Source: Rubrivirga marina (GTDB lineage: Bacteria > Bacteroidota > Rhodothermia > Rhodothermales > Rubricoccaceae). Taken from it: a stretch of 64,000 nt of DNA. Positions 52,435 through 60,026 of this stretch are shown here, piece after piece (positions within the stretch are counted from its first letter, which is position 1; each line of letters opens with the position of its first letter). The stretch spans positions 2,592,771-2,656,770 of the forward strand of contig NZ_MQWD01000001.1 in assembly GCF_002283365.1 (NCBI RefSeq), in the 5' to 3' direction. A model generated the notes under the pieces. The model was not told where the DNA came from and made no database searches. It saw nothing but the letters and a program-made list of their open reading frames with translations. Position numbers and translations under genes: made by a program.

Positions 52435-52593
52435 ATGGCTGGCAGCCTCTTTTCTGTCTTCATCGTCCTCGCGGTCGTCGCGCTCGTCGCGGCGCTCCTC
52501 GGCTTCCGCGGGGTTGCCGGACTCTCGGCGAACTTCGCCAAGATCGCCCTCGTCGCCGCCGTCATCCTGTTCGTGCTGGCGTTCATCTTCTAG
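52435..52593 (+). CDS. Small DUF1328/YtjA-like membrane protein
   Basis: The 52-residue protein is made of two short membrane helices (SLFSVFIVLAVVALVAALLGF and AKIALVAAVILFVLAFIF) around a GVAGLSANFAK turn. This is the DUF1328 pattern (YtjA family), small inner-membrane proteins of unknown, possibly stress-related, role. It is monocistronic, with a textbook terminator 20 nt after its stop, which supports it as a real gene. Confidence 0.88.
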   Translation: MAGSLFSVFIVLAVVALVAALLGFRGVAGLSANFAKIALVAAVILFVLAFIF

Positions 52594-52612
52594 CGCGGCG
52601 TTCCGTCTGCAA

Positions 52613-52647
52613 CGGCGTCCGGGCTTCGGTCCGGGCGCCGTTTTTTT
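52613..52647 (+). terminator. Intrinsic terminator after the DUF1328 gene
   Basis: GGCGTCCGG pairs with CCGGGCGCC around a CTTCGG-type loop (52614-52639), followed by seven T (52641-52647). It is the clearest plus-strand rho-independent terminator in the window. Confidence 0.9.
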
Positions 52648-52840
52648 ATGGGACCGCCACCGCCGGTTCGCCATGCCCCCGCCTCGTCACGGCCTTCGCT
52701 CTCCCCACGTTGGTGGGACGTGCCCCCGGTGGATCCGATGTGGCGGCGTGCCCCCCGGACCTCCGCGGAGACCTCCCGAGGTAGCCCCAGTCACTCCTCG
52801 CGCGGCCGGCCCGCACCGGACGGCGGCGACCTCCGAGGCG

Positions 52841-53098
52841 ATGGAGTCGGCCTTCGGCCTCGTCGGAGTCAGCACGCGGATCTTCTCGGAGGACGCCGAC
52901 CGGGCGGAGGCGCCCACCGCCAGCCTCGATCGGGTCCAGGCAATCCGTTTCGACGCCGTGACCGACCGCCGGCCGGAGTACGCTCAGCCGGGCGTGAGCG
53001 GGCAGGTCACGCTCGACGACGGAACAACGCTCCCGCTCTCGGTTACGGTGCTTCGTCCCTCCGGCCCCGATCCCGTCCTCGCCGTCCCCCCAGGTTAG
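52841..53098 (+). CDS. Short hypothetical protein before the YhdH-like gene
   Basis: The 85-residue product has no signal or recognisable domain. A segment such as GVSGQVTLDDGTTLPLSVTVL reads like two beta strands, suggesting a small beta domain. Its stop (TAG 53096-53098) abuts the next ATG with no gap. Codon usage resembles real genes only moderately, and an open frame on the opposite strand covers the same bases. If it is not real, the 505 bp between 52594 and 53098 hold only the terminator. Confidence 0.4.
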   Translation: MESAFGLVGVSTRIFSEDADRAEAPTASLDRVQAIRFDAVTDRRPEYAQPGVSGQVTLDDGTTLPLSVTVLRPSGPDPVLAVPPG

Positions 53099-54088
53099 AT
53101 GCCTCGCGCCCTCGTCCTCCAGTCCGCCGCCGACCCGGAGCCCACCGTCACCGAGGTGGACCGGGCCGATCTCCCCGACGGCGACGTGCTCCTCGACGTC
53201 TTGCACTCCAGCCTCAACTACAAGGACGGACTGGCCGTCACGGGGAAGGGGAAGATCGTCCGCGGTGACTTCCCGTTCGTGCCGGGCATCGACGTGGCCG
53301 GGACCGTGGCCGAGTCCGCCTCGGACGCGTGGCAGGCCGGCGACCGCGTCGTGCTGACGGGGTGGGGTACCGGGGAGGACCGCTGGGGCGGGTTCGCGGA
53401 ACAGGCCCGCTCGTCGGCCGAGCACCTCGTTGCGCTCCCCGACGGCCTCTCGGCCGAGGACGCGATGTGGATCGGGACGGCCGGCTTCACCGCCATGCTG
53501 AGCGTGCTCGCCCTCGAGGACCACGGCGTCGACGCCGGCGACGGGCCGATCGCGGTGACCGGCGCCTCTGGCGGCGTCGGGTCCATCGCGACGGCGCTGC
53601 TGGCGGCGGCCGGCTACGAGGTCCACGCCGTGACCGGGACCGAGACCGCACACGACTACCTCCGCGGGCTCGGGGCGAGCGAGATCCTCGGCCGCGAGGC
53701 GCTCTCCGACGACGCGGGCGGACCGATGCAGAAGGGGGTCTGGGCGGGTGCCGTCGACTCGGTCGGCGGGACGACGCTGGCGACGCTCCTCGCCCAATCA
53801 AAGCGGCACGCGTGCGTCGCCGCCTGCGGCCTCGCGGGCGGGCCGAGCCTGAACACGACCGTCTTCCCCTTCATCCTCCGCGGCGTCACGCTCGCCGGCA
53901 TCGACTCGAACACCGCGCCGACGGCGCTCCGCGAGGAGGCCTGGAGCCGGCTGGCAGAGGCCGTCCGCACCGGCGCCCTCGCGGACGTGAAGCGGACCGT
54001 GATCGGCCTCGGCGACGTCCCCGAGTGGAGCGAGCGGATCGTGGCAGGCGAGACCGTCGGCCGCGTCGTCGTCGACGTCCGCCGCTGA
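53099..54088 (+). CDS. YhdH/AcuI-type zinc-free quinone oxidoreductase (acrylyl-CoA reductase family)
   Basis: The 329-residue medium-chain dehydrogenase has the YhdH/AcuI features: SSLNYKDGLAVTGKGKIVR, FPFVPGIDVAGTVAES, GWGTGEDRWGGFAEQA, the NADPH-binding VTGASGGVGSIATALLAAAGYEV, and GIDSNTAP at the end. No structural or catalytic zinc ligands are seen. AcuI reduces acryloyl-CoA to propionyl-CoA; the name is by family only. It abuts the FAD oxidoreductase gene (TGATG), so the two are translationally coupled. Confidence 0.92.
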   Translation: MPRALVLQSAADPEPTVTEVDRADLPDGDVLLDVLHSSLNYKDGLAVTGKGKIVRGDFPFVPGIDVAGTVAESASDAWQAGDRVVLTGWGTGEDRWGGFAEQARSSAEHLVALPDGLSAEDAMWIGTAGFTAMLSVLALEDHGVDAGDGPIAVTGASGGVGSIATALLAAAGYEVHAVTGTETAHDYLRGLGASEILGREALSDDAGGPMQKGVWAGAVDSVGGTTLATLLAQSKRHACVAACGLAGGPSLNTTVFPFILRGVTLAGIDSNTAPTALREEAWSRLAEAVRTGALADVKRTVIGLGDVPEWSERIVAGETVGRVVVDVRR

Positions 54089-55254
54089 TGGCGACCGTCT
54101 CGCTCTGGCAGCGGCCCGCGCGTGTCGAGGCCGACGTCGCGATCGTCGGCGGCGGCGTCATCGGAACGGCGACGGCGTGGGCGCTCCGCCGACTCGCCCC
54201 CGACCTCCGCGTCGCGATCCTCGAGGCCGAGCGGCTGGCGCATGGGGCGAGCGGCCGGAACGCAGGGTTCTTGCTGCTCGGCACGGCGTCAGATTACGCG
54301 TCTGCGGTCGAGCAGTACGGCCGCGACGCCGCGCGGCAGATCTGGGCGTTCACGGCCGAGGCCTTCCGCCTCGCCGCCGAGGTGGGCGAGGCCGAGGACG
54401 TGGGATTCGCGCACACGGGGTCTGTTATTGCAGCTGCGTCCGACACAGACGCTGCCCGCCTTCGCCGGTCCCGTGCGCTGCTGGCGGAGGACGGAGTGGA
54501 GACCCAGTGGTGGGACGAGGCCGACATCGACGACGAGATGGGTGGATTGGGGTTTCCTGGCGCTCTGTTCGTGCCGGAGGGCGGAGCCATCGACCCGGCC
54601 CGACTCGTGCGCGCGCTGGCGAGGCTGAGCGACGCCCAGGTCTACGAGAACTGGCGGGTTGAGGGCGTCGAGTCCGAGGGCGGGCGCGTTCGGCTGGTGG
54701 CGGAGGGCGGGGGAGAGGCGGTCGCCGACCGCGTCCTCCTGGCGACGAACGCCTTTCTGCCCCGACTGCTGCCCGGCCTCTCACACGTCGTACGGCCCGT
54801 CCGCGCGCAGATGCTGGCGACGGCGCCCGCCCCGCCGACGCTCGACGCGCCCGTCTACTCGCACGAGGGCTACTTCTACGTCCGCCAACGGGCCGACGGC
54901 CGCGTGCTCCTCGGCGGCGCCCGCCACCTCCACCGCGACGCCGAGGTGGGCTATGACGACGCGACGACCGAGGCGCTTCAGGCGAGCCTGGGCGACTACC
55001 TCGCCACCCACTTCCCCACGCTGGCGGGCGTCCCGGTCGAGCGCCGCTGGTCCGGCACGATGGGGTTCAGCCCCGACGGCCTGCCCTGTCTCGGCGCCGT
55101 CCCGGGCGTTCCCGGCGCCCGGTTCGCCGCCGGCTTCACGGGCCACGGGATGGGCTACGCCCTCCGCTTCGGCGTTCTCGCCGCCCGGACGCTCCTCGGC
55201 GAATCCGACGACGCCCTCGATCTGTTCCATGCCGACCGGTTGATGAGCGGATGA
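54088..55254 (+). CDS. FAD-dependent amine/amino-acid oxidoreductase (DAO family)
   Basis: The 388-residue protein has the N-terminal FAD motif DVAIVGGGVIGTATAWALRR with LEAERLAHGASGRNAGFLL, the typical GRN-G flavin loop of the DadA/glycine oxidase group. A later GTMGFSPDGLPCLGAVPGV and GHGMGYALRFGVLAA complete the second FAD contact. It probably oxidises an amine or amino acid; the substrate is not predictable. It starts within the stop of the preceding reductase gene (TGATG), suggesting a two-step pathway. Confidence 0.91.
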   Translation: MATVSLWQRPARVEADVAIVGGGVIGTATAWALRRLAPDLRVAILEAERLAHGASGRNAGFLLLGTASDYASAVEQYGRDAARQIWAFTAEAFRLAAEVGEAEDVGFAHTGSVIAAASDTDAARLRRSRALLAEDGVETQWWDEADIDDEMGGLGFPGALFVPEGGAIDPARLVRALARLSDAQVYENWRVEGVESEGGRVRLVAEGGGEAVADRVLLATNAFLPRLLPGLSHVVRPVRAQMLATAPAPPTLDAPVYSHEGYFYVRQRADGRVLLGGARHLHRDAEVGYDDATTEALQASLGDYLATHFPTLAGVPVERRWSGTMGFSPDGLPCLGAVPGVPGARFAAGFTGHGMGYALRFGVLAARTLLGESDDALDLFHADRLMSG

Positions 55255-55320
55255 AGCCCGACCGGGCTAGACTGCCGCACGCCGATCCGCGTTCTTCCCC
55301 CCGATCCAGCCTCCCACCCC

Positions 55321-56010
55321 ATGGACCTCACCTATCGCACCCCGGTCGCCGCGCTCGGCGACGACGCCCGGGCCGCGTTCCTCACGCGGACCTACGCGCA
55401 CCTCCTGGGTGCCATCCTGCTGTTCGCGCTCATCGAGGTGTTCCTCTTCACCTCGGGCCTCGCGTACCCGATGGCCCAGGCGATGCTCGGCGTCAGCTGG
55501 CTCCTCGTGCTCGGCGGGTTCGTCATCGTGAGCTGGTTCGCGTCGTCTGCGGCGGCGCGGGCCGAGTCGAAGGCGGCGCAGTACGGCGCGCTCGGCGCGT
55601 TCGTGCTCGCCGAGGCCGTCATCTTCGTCCCGCTCCTCGTCATGGCCGAGCTCTCGGTCGGCGGCGGCGTGATCGCGAGCGCGGCGTGGGTCACGCTCCT
55701 CGGCTTCTCGGCGCTCACGGCCATCGTGTTCTTCACCGGCAAGGACTTCTCGTTCCTCGGCGGCATCCTCAAGTGGGCGTTCGTCCTGGCCCTCGTCGCG
55801 ATCGTGGCCGGCGTGCTGTTCGGGTTCAACCTCGGCACGTGGTTCTCGGTCGCCATGATCGGCCTGGCCGGCGCGGCGATCCTCTACGACACGTCGAAGG
55901 TGCTCCACCATTATCCCGAGGACCGCTACGTCTCGGCCGCGCTCGAGCTCTTTGCCTCTATGGCGCTGATGTTCTGGTACGTCCTGCGCCTCTTCATGAG
56001 CCGCGACTAG
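55321..56010 (+). CDS. Bax inhibitor-1/YccA-family membrane protein
   Basis: The 229-residue protein has seven membrane helices. FLTRTYAHLLGAILLFALIE starts the family region; GFSALTAIVFFTGKDFSFLGGIL and a late AAILYDTSKVLHHYPEDRYVSAALELFAS contain the conserved YDT and D residues tied to pH-sensitive calcium leak in bacterial BI-1 (YetJ). The function in this organism is unknown. TAGACTGC lies 53 nt upstream. Confidence 0.92.
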   Translation: MDLTYRTPVAALGDDARAAFLTRTYAHLLGAILLFALIEVFLFTSGLAYPMAQAMLGVSWLLVLGGFVIVSWFASSAAARAESKAAQYGALGAFVLAEAVIFVPLLVMAELSVGGGVIASAAWVTLLGFSALTAIVFFTGKDFSFLGGILKWAFVLALVAIVAGVLFGFNLGTWFSVAMIGLAGAAILYDTSKVLHHYPEDRYVSAALELFASMALMFWYVLRLFMSRD

Positions 56011-56064
56011 GGGGGAAGGGGAATGGGTGAGGAGCCCCGACCCCGCCCGCCTCGCTCTCTCTCT

Positions 56065-56096
56065 GCGCCCCGCTCGGCCTCGGTCGGGCGGGGCGC
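56065..56096 (+). terminator. Hairpin after the BI-1 gene
   Basis: GCGCCCCGC (56065-56073) pairs with GCGGGGCGC (56088-56096) across a 14-nt loop. It is followed by CTCATTGG, not a U-tract, so it is a probable but non-classical terminator. Confidence 0.5.
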
Positions 56097-56189
56097 CTCA
56101 TTGGTGGGGAGGCGTCTCGGTTGCCACTCTGTCAGTCCCCCTTTTTCCTGCCGGGGGAGCCCCCGACGTGGGCAGCGCGTTGACCTCGC

Positions 56190-56906
56190 ATGACGCGCCG
56201 CACCCGTGCCATCCTCATCTCCTCCGCCTCGCTGACCGCAGGCGCTGCGCTCGGCACGTGGCTGTGGAAGCGGTGGGGCTACCCCGTTCGCGCCGTCGAA
56301 CGCGACGTGCCGAAGGCGCCCGACCCGCCGCCGACGGCGGCCCCGCACGGCGAGCGTGAGCTCCAGCCCGAGGAGGCCGGCGTCGGTCCACGGTTCCACC
56401 GGCGGTACGAGGTCGACGTCGAGCGGACGACGAAGTCGCCGGAGGAGCTGATGTCGTGCATCGGCCAGGACATCCAGCACTACGTGCCGGACGAGATCGC
56501 CACGTTCGAGAAGACGACCGGGCAGGAGGGACGGCTCGCCGTCGGGGACGAGTTCGACATCCACATCCGGTCGCCGTGGGACGGGCCGGTCCGCGTGGTC
56601 GAGGTCGAGCCGCGGCGGTTCACGCTGGCCACGCTCGACGGGCACATGGAGGCCGGCCAGATCCGGTTCGAGGCGGGCGATCACCCGACCGAGGCGGGCG
56701 CCCTCCGCTTCTCCATCGAGTCGTGGGCCCGGAGCCGAGACGGCGCCGTCGACTTCGTCTACGACGGGCTCGGGCTCGCCAAGAAGGCCCAGCAGGGCAT
56801 GTGGACGTTCTTCTGCGAGCGCGTCGCCGAGGACTGCGGCCAAAAGATGGAGGAGGTCCGCGTCCTCACGGAGCGCGAGGAGACCGACGACGAAGACGAT
56901 GGCTGA
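56190..56906 (+). CDS. DUF1990-like membrane-anchored protein, paralogue A
   Basis: The 238-residue product begins with a hydrophobic helix (AILISSASLTAGAALGTWLW). The rest is a soluble domain including PVRVVEVEPRRFTLATLDGHMEAGQIRFE, which has the GHxExGxxxFE pattern of DUF1990. SIESWARSRDGAVDFVYDGLGLAKKAQQGMW follows. Function unknown; DUF1990 proteins may have a START/SRPBCC-like fold. It shares this pattern with the next gene and overlaps it by 8 bp, so they are a duplicated pair. Confidence 0.75.
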   Translation: MTRRTRAILISSASLTAGAALGTWLWKRWGYPVRAVERDVPKAPDPPPTAAPHGERELQPEEAGVGPRFHRRYEVDVERTTKSPEELMSCIGQDIQHYVPDEIATFEKTTGQEGRLAVGDEFDIHIRSPWDGPVRVVEVEPRRFTLATLDGHMEAGQIRFEAGDHPTEAGALRFSIESWARSRDGAVDFVYDGLGLAKKAQQGMWTFFCERVAEDCGQKMEEVRVLTEREETDDEDDG

Positions 56907-57666
56907 CGATCCGTTCTGGCACCGCGCCGTCCCCCGCCGGCCCGACTGGCGGCGCTACCACGACCGCCTCGACGCGGTCCGCGAGGCCCGCTACAACTTC
57001 GAGCTGTCGGACGACCACGAGTACTCCGAGGCCGACGGGTGGCGGCTCGATCACCACGAGGCCGAGCTTCCGCCCGAGCCGCCAGGCCCGCCGCTCCCCC
57101 CGGACGACGCGCGCGCCTCGTTCGCCATCGCCTGCGATCTCGTCCGCCACTACGCCTTCCCCGACCCCAGGCTCATCACGGGCATCTTCTCGCCCGACGA
57201 CCCGCTCCCCGGCCGGCCTATGCTCCTCCGGGCGCGGTTCCTCGGCGTCTCGTTCTGGTTCGGCGTCCGCGTCGGCGACGAGATCGACGAGGTCCGGACG
57301 ACCGACGCCGGCCCGGTCCACGCCTACGGGTTCGACTACGCGACGCTCGAGGGCCACTTCGAGATGGGCCAGATCACGTTCGAGATCCGGAAAACGGAGC
57401 GGACGGGCGCCGTCGACTTCCACATCGACGCGTTCTCGAAGCCTGACCGGATCCGCAACCCGTTCTACCGCATCGGCTTCAAGCTCTTCGGGAGGCACCT
57501 CCAGCTCAAGTTCGCCCGGTCGGCCAAGGAGCGGATGCAGCGGTTCGTGAGGGAAGAGCTGGAGGCCCGCGCGAAGGGGCGGCCCGCGACGCCGCACGAG
57601 ACGGTGGAGCCCACCCGGCCCGATGCCGAGGCGGCCGAGCAGATGGCGAGCACGCTGGAGGAGTAG
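56899..57666 (+). CDS. DUF1990 family protein, paralogue B
   Basis: The 255-residue protein has no signal or membrane anchor. FDYATLEGHFEMGQITFEIRKTERTGAVDF is a good match to DUF1990 and parallels the same region in the preceding gene. YAFPDPRLITGIFSPDDPLPGRPMLLRARFLGVSFWFGVRVGD is also family-like. The C-terminus is a charged helix. The two genes overlap, so a membrane-bound and a soluble partner may form a complex; that is inference. Confidence 0.8.
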   Translation: MADDPFWHRAVPRRPDWRRYHDRLDAVREARYNFELSDDHEYSEADGWRLDHHEAELPPEPPGPPLPPDDARASFAIACDLVRHYAFPDPRLITGIFSPDDPLPGRPMLLRARFLGVSFWFGVRVGDEIDEVRTTDAGPVHAYGFDYATLEGHFEMGQITFEIRKTERTGAVDFHIDAFSKPDRIRNPFYRIGFKLFGRHLQLKFARSAKERMQRFVREELEARAKGRPATPHETVEPTRPDAEAAEQMASTLEE

Positions 57667-57693
57667 GGGGCGCAACCTCGGCAGCGTCCCCCG

Positions 57694-57701
57694 TAGACTC
57701 T
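57694..57701 (+). promoter_or_regulatory. Candidate -7 element (TAGACTCT) for the NTF2-like gene
   Basis: TAGACTCT lies 28 nt before ATG 57722. Confidence 0.45.
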
Positions 57702-57721
57702 CCTCTCCTTCCTGACCCTCC

Positions 57722-58174
57722 ATGCGTCTCGCTCCGCTCGCGCTCGCCGCGCTCATCGCCCTCCCCGTCGCCGCCCAGGACACGCCCGAGGCGGCCGTCC
57801 AGGCCACCATCACGCAGCTCTTCGACGGGATGCGCGCCAAGGACACGACGGCCATCCGCGCCACCCTCCACCCCGAGGCCCGACTGATGACGACCGTCAA
57901 CCGCGACGGCCAGCGGTCCGTGCAGGAGGCCCCGATCGGCCAGTTCCTGGCCTCCATCGCCGGAGCGCCCGTCGACCTCGACGAGCAGATCCCCGACGAC
58001 TACCCCGTGATGGTCGACCACGGCCTCGCCGTCGCGTGGACGCCCTACGAGTTCTACGCCGGCGGCGAGTTCAGCCACTGCGGCACCAACGCGTTCCTCC
58101 TCGCCCTCGGCGACGACGGGTGGCAGGTCGTCCAGATCATGGACACGCGCCGCCGCGAGTGCGAGTCGGAATAG
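57722..58174 (+). CDS. Exported NTF2-like (SnoaL/DUF4440-type) protein
   Basis: The 150-residue product has a signal peptide (LAPLALAALIALPVAAQ). The domain AVQATITQLFDGMRAKDTTAIRATLHPEARLMT is the NTF2-like helix-turn-strand start, and AVAWTPYEFYAGGEFSHCGTNAFLLALGDDGWQVVQIMDTRR is the matching last sheet. Such proteins may be enzymes or ligand binders. No catalytic residue is certain. It is flanked by its own promoter-like element and by serC. Confidence 0.85.
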   Translation: MRLAPLALAALIALPVAAQDTPEAAVQATITQLFDGMRAKDTTAIRATLHPEARLMTTVNRDGQRSVQEAPIGQFLASIAGAPVDLDEQIPDDYPVMVDHGLAVAWTPYEFYAGGEFSHCGTNAFLLALGDDGWQVVQIMDTRRRECESE

Positions 58175-58258
58175 CGGGTCGGTGACGGCGGGGCCCGTGG
58201 ACGCGTGAACCCTTCGCCGGCTCGCACGTCCACAGGTCCCACGCCCCCGAGTCCGCCC

Positions 58259-59392
58259 ATGCTCGACCGCCCCGTCACGTACGACACGCCGCCGGCCGAC
58301 CTCAACCTCCGCCAGAACAACTTCTCCGCCGGCCCCGGCGCGCTGCCGACCGAGGTGCTGGAGGAGGTCCGCGACGACTTCCCCGTGTTCGCCGGCCTCG
58401 GCGCCTCGATCGTCGAGGTCAGCCACCGCTCGGGCGCCTACACCGAGATCCACGAGCGGGCGAAGTCCCGGCTGGCGTCGCTCCTCGGGCTCGGCGACGA
58501 CTGGCACGTCCTGTTCCTCCAGGGCGGCGCGTCGATGCAGTTCCACCAGGTGCCCCTCAACCTGATGCCGCGGGGCGGGACCGTGAGCTACCTCGACACA
58601 GGCTCCTGGAGCGCGAAGGCCATCAAGGAGGCCGAGATCGTGGCCCGCGACCGCGACGGCACGGTCACCGTCGCCGCCAGCAGCCGCGACGCGGACTACA
58701 CGTACATCCCGCGGCCCTCGGAGTGGACTGTCGACCCCGAGGCGGCCTACCTCCACTTCACGAGCAACAACACGATCTACGGCACCCAATTCCACGAGGA
58801 GCCGATCTGCGACGTCCCGCTCGTGTGCGACATGTCGTCGGACTTCCTCAGCCGACCGATCGACCCTAAGAAATACGGGCTGATCTACGCCGGGGCGCAG
58901 AAGAACATCGGCCCAGCTGGAGTCACCGCGGTCCTCGTCCGCGACGACGTGCTCCAGTCGCGCGCCGAGGGGCTCCCGACGATGCTCGACTACGGGACGC
59001 ACGCGGCCAAGCTGTTCAACACGCCGCCGGTGTTCGCGATCTACATCGTCGACAAGGTGCTCGGGTGGGTCGAGCGGCAAGGGGGCCTCAAGGGGATGGT
59101 CGAGCGGAACGAGGCCAAGGTGAGCCGGCTCTACGGCGCCCTCGACGCGAGCGACTTCTACCGGCCAACGGTTCGGGAGGACAGCCGCTCCCACATGAAC
59201 GTCACGTTCCGCCTGCCCAACGAGGACCTCGAGGCGCGATTCATTCAGGACGCCGCTCGCGAAGGGCTCCTCGCCCTCAAGGGCTACCGTACCGTCGGTG
59301 GCGTCCGGGCGTCGATCTACAACGCCGTCGAGCCCCGCTCGGTCGAGCTGCTGGTCGAGTTCATGCGCCGGTTCGAGGCGGCGTATGGCTAA
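58259..59392 (+). CDS. serC: Phosphoserine aminotransferase
   Basis: The 377-residue PLP enzyme converts 3-phosphohydroxypyruvate to phosphoserine in serine synthesis, and can act in vitamin B6 synthesis. NNFSAGPGALPTEVLEEV, FLQGGASMQFHQVPLNL, VCDMSSDFLSRPID, and the Schiff-base Lys in GLIYAGAQKNIGPAGVT are diagnostic. SHMNVTFRLPNEDLEARF and KGYRTVGGVRASIYNAV close the family pattern. ATG 58259 is preferred; an upstream GTG at 58205 would add a Pro/Ser-rich, non-conserved stretch. serA is not in the window. Confidence 0.96.
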   Translation: MLDRPVTYDTPPADLNLRQNNFSAGPGALPTEVLEEVRDDFPVFAGLGASIVEVSHRSGAYTEIHERAKSRLASLLGLGDDWHVLFLQGGASMQFHQVPLNLMPRGGTVSYLDTGSWSAKAIKEAEIVARDRDGTVTVAASSRDADYTYIPRPSEWTVDPEAAYLHFTSNNTIYGTQFHEEPICDVPLVCDMSSDFLSRPIDPKKYGLIYAGAQKNIGPAGVTAVLVRDDVLQSRAEGLPTMLDYGTHAAKLFNTPPVFAIYIVDKVLGWVERQGGLKGMVERNEAKVSRLYGALDASDFYRPTVREDSRSHMNVTFRLPNEDLEARFIQDAAREGLLALKGYRTVGGVRASIYNAVEPRSVELLVEFMRRFEAAYG

Positions 59393-59422
59393 GGTCGAGG
59401 AGGAGCTTTTTTTCTATCGACC
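59393..59422 (+). terminator. Possible terminator after serC
   Basis: GGTCGA (59393-59398) can pair with TCGACC (59417-59422), with seven T (59407-59413) in the loop region rather than after the stem. The area to about 59460 is unusually AT-rich. The call is weak. Confidence 0.3.
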
Positions 59423-59504
59423 CAGATTTCTGCCTATAAGAATCCGTTCGGCTCTTGATGGTGAGTCCTAGGGTCGGTAAGGTGGGGACTTCACTGGTCC
59501 TGCC

Positions 59505-59930
59505 ATGCTCGTGGTCTACGTCATCGGAGCTATCGTCGTCGGGGCCATCGCAGCTGTGGCGTTCAGGTCGCAGATGCGCGTTCGTCGGCGGAAGGAAGCG
59601 TTCGCCGCGATGGCGGAGCGCCTCGGTCAAGCCTACGACCCGTCGTCGTTCCCCACCGGGGCCGTGCTGCTCGTGTCGCCCCCTGGTCCTCCGGGCGAGG
59701 TGGCCATCGACGAGTCGGGACTCCACCTGCGCATCGGGCCGAGCGGGCTTCGGTTCGTGCCGTGGTCGGCGATCCAGAGCGTGATGCCCGTGGCGGGGGG
59801 CCGGAGCGCCGTCCGTGTGAGTCGGGTCGGGGCGGTGGTGGTGCCGGCGGCGCTGGGCCGACAGATCTGGGACCTCGCCGGGCGTGAGGGTGCGGCCAAG
59901 GCGGAACGGGCACGCGCCGCCCGCGTGTAG
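59505..59930 (+). CDS. Hypothetical membrane-anchored protein
   Basis: The 141-residue product starts with a membrane helix (LVVYVIGAIVVGAIAAVAFRS). A short basic stretch follows, then a domain including GEVAIDESGLHLRIGPSGLRFVPWSAIQSVMPV, which resembles a small PH-like or bPH domain as found in many membrane-associated bacterial proteins. No function is known. TAAGGTGG at 59478 lies 27 nt before the ATG. It sits between serC and topA. Confidence 0.65.
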   Translation: MLVVYVIGAIVVGAIAAVAFRSQMRVRRRKEAFAAMAERLGQAYDPSSFPTGAVLLVSPPGPPGEVAIDESGLHLRIGPSGLRFVPWSAIQSVMPVAGGRSAVRVSRVGAVVVPAALGRQIWDLAGREGAAKAERARAARV

Positions 59931-59984
59931 CCCCGCCCCGCCTCCAGACCCCGGCCATGCCAGAGGGTCGTCACCGGCGGGGGC

Positions 59985-59992
59985 TAGCTTGC
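59985..59992 (+). promoter_or_regulatory. Candidate -7 element (TAGCTTGC) for topA
   Basis: TAGCTTGC lies 42 nt before ATG 60027. Confidence 0.45.
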
Positions 59993-60026
59993 CCGGCTCG
60001 CCCGGTTCCCGGTACAGACCCCACCT

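Noticed and set aside
52646..53797. Minus-strand open frame across the region before and inside the YhdH-like gene
   Set aside because: It is antisense to a complete oxidoreductase and has no domain of its own.
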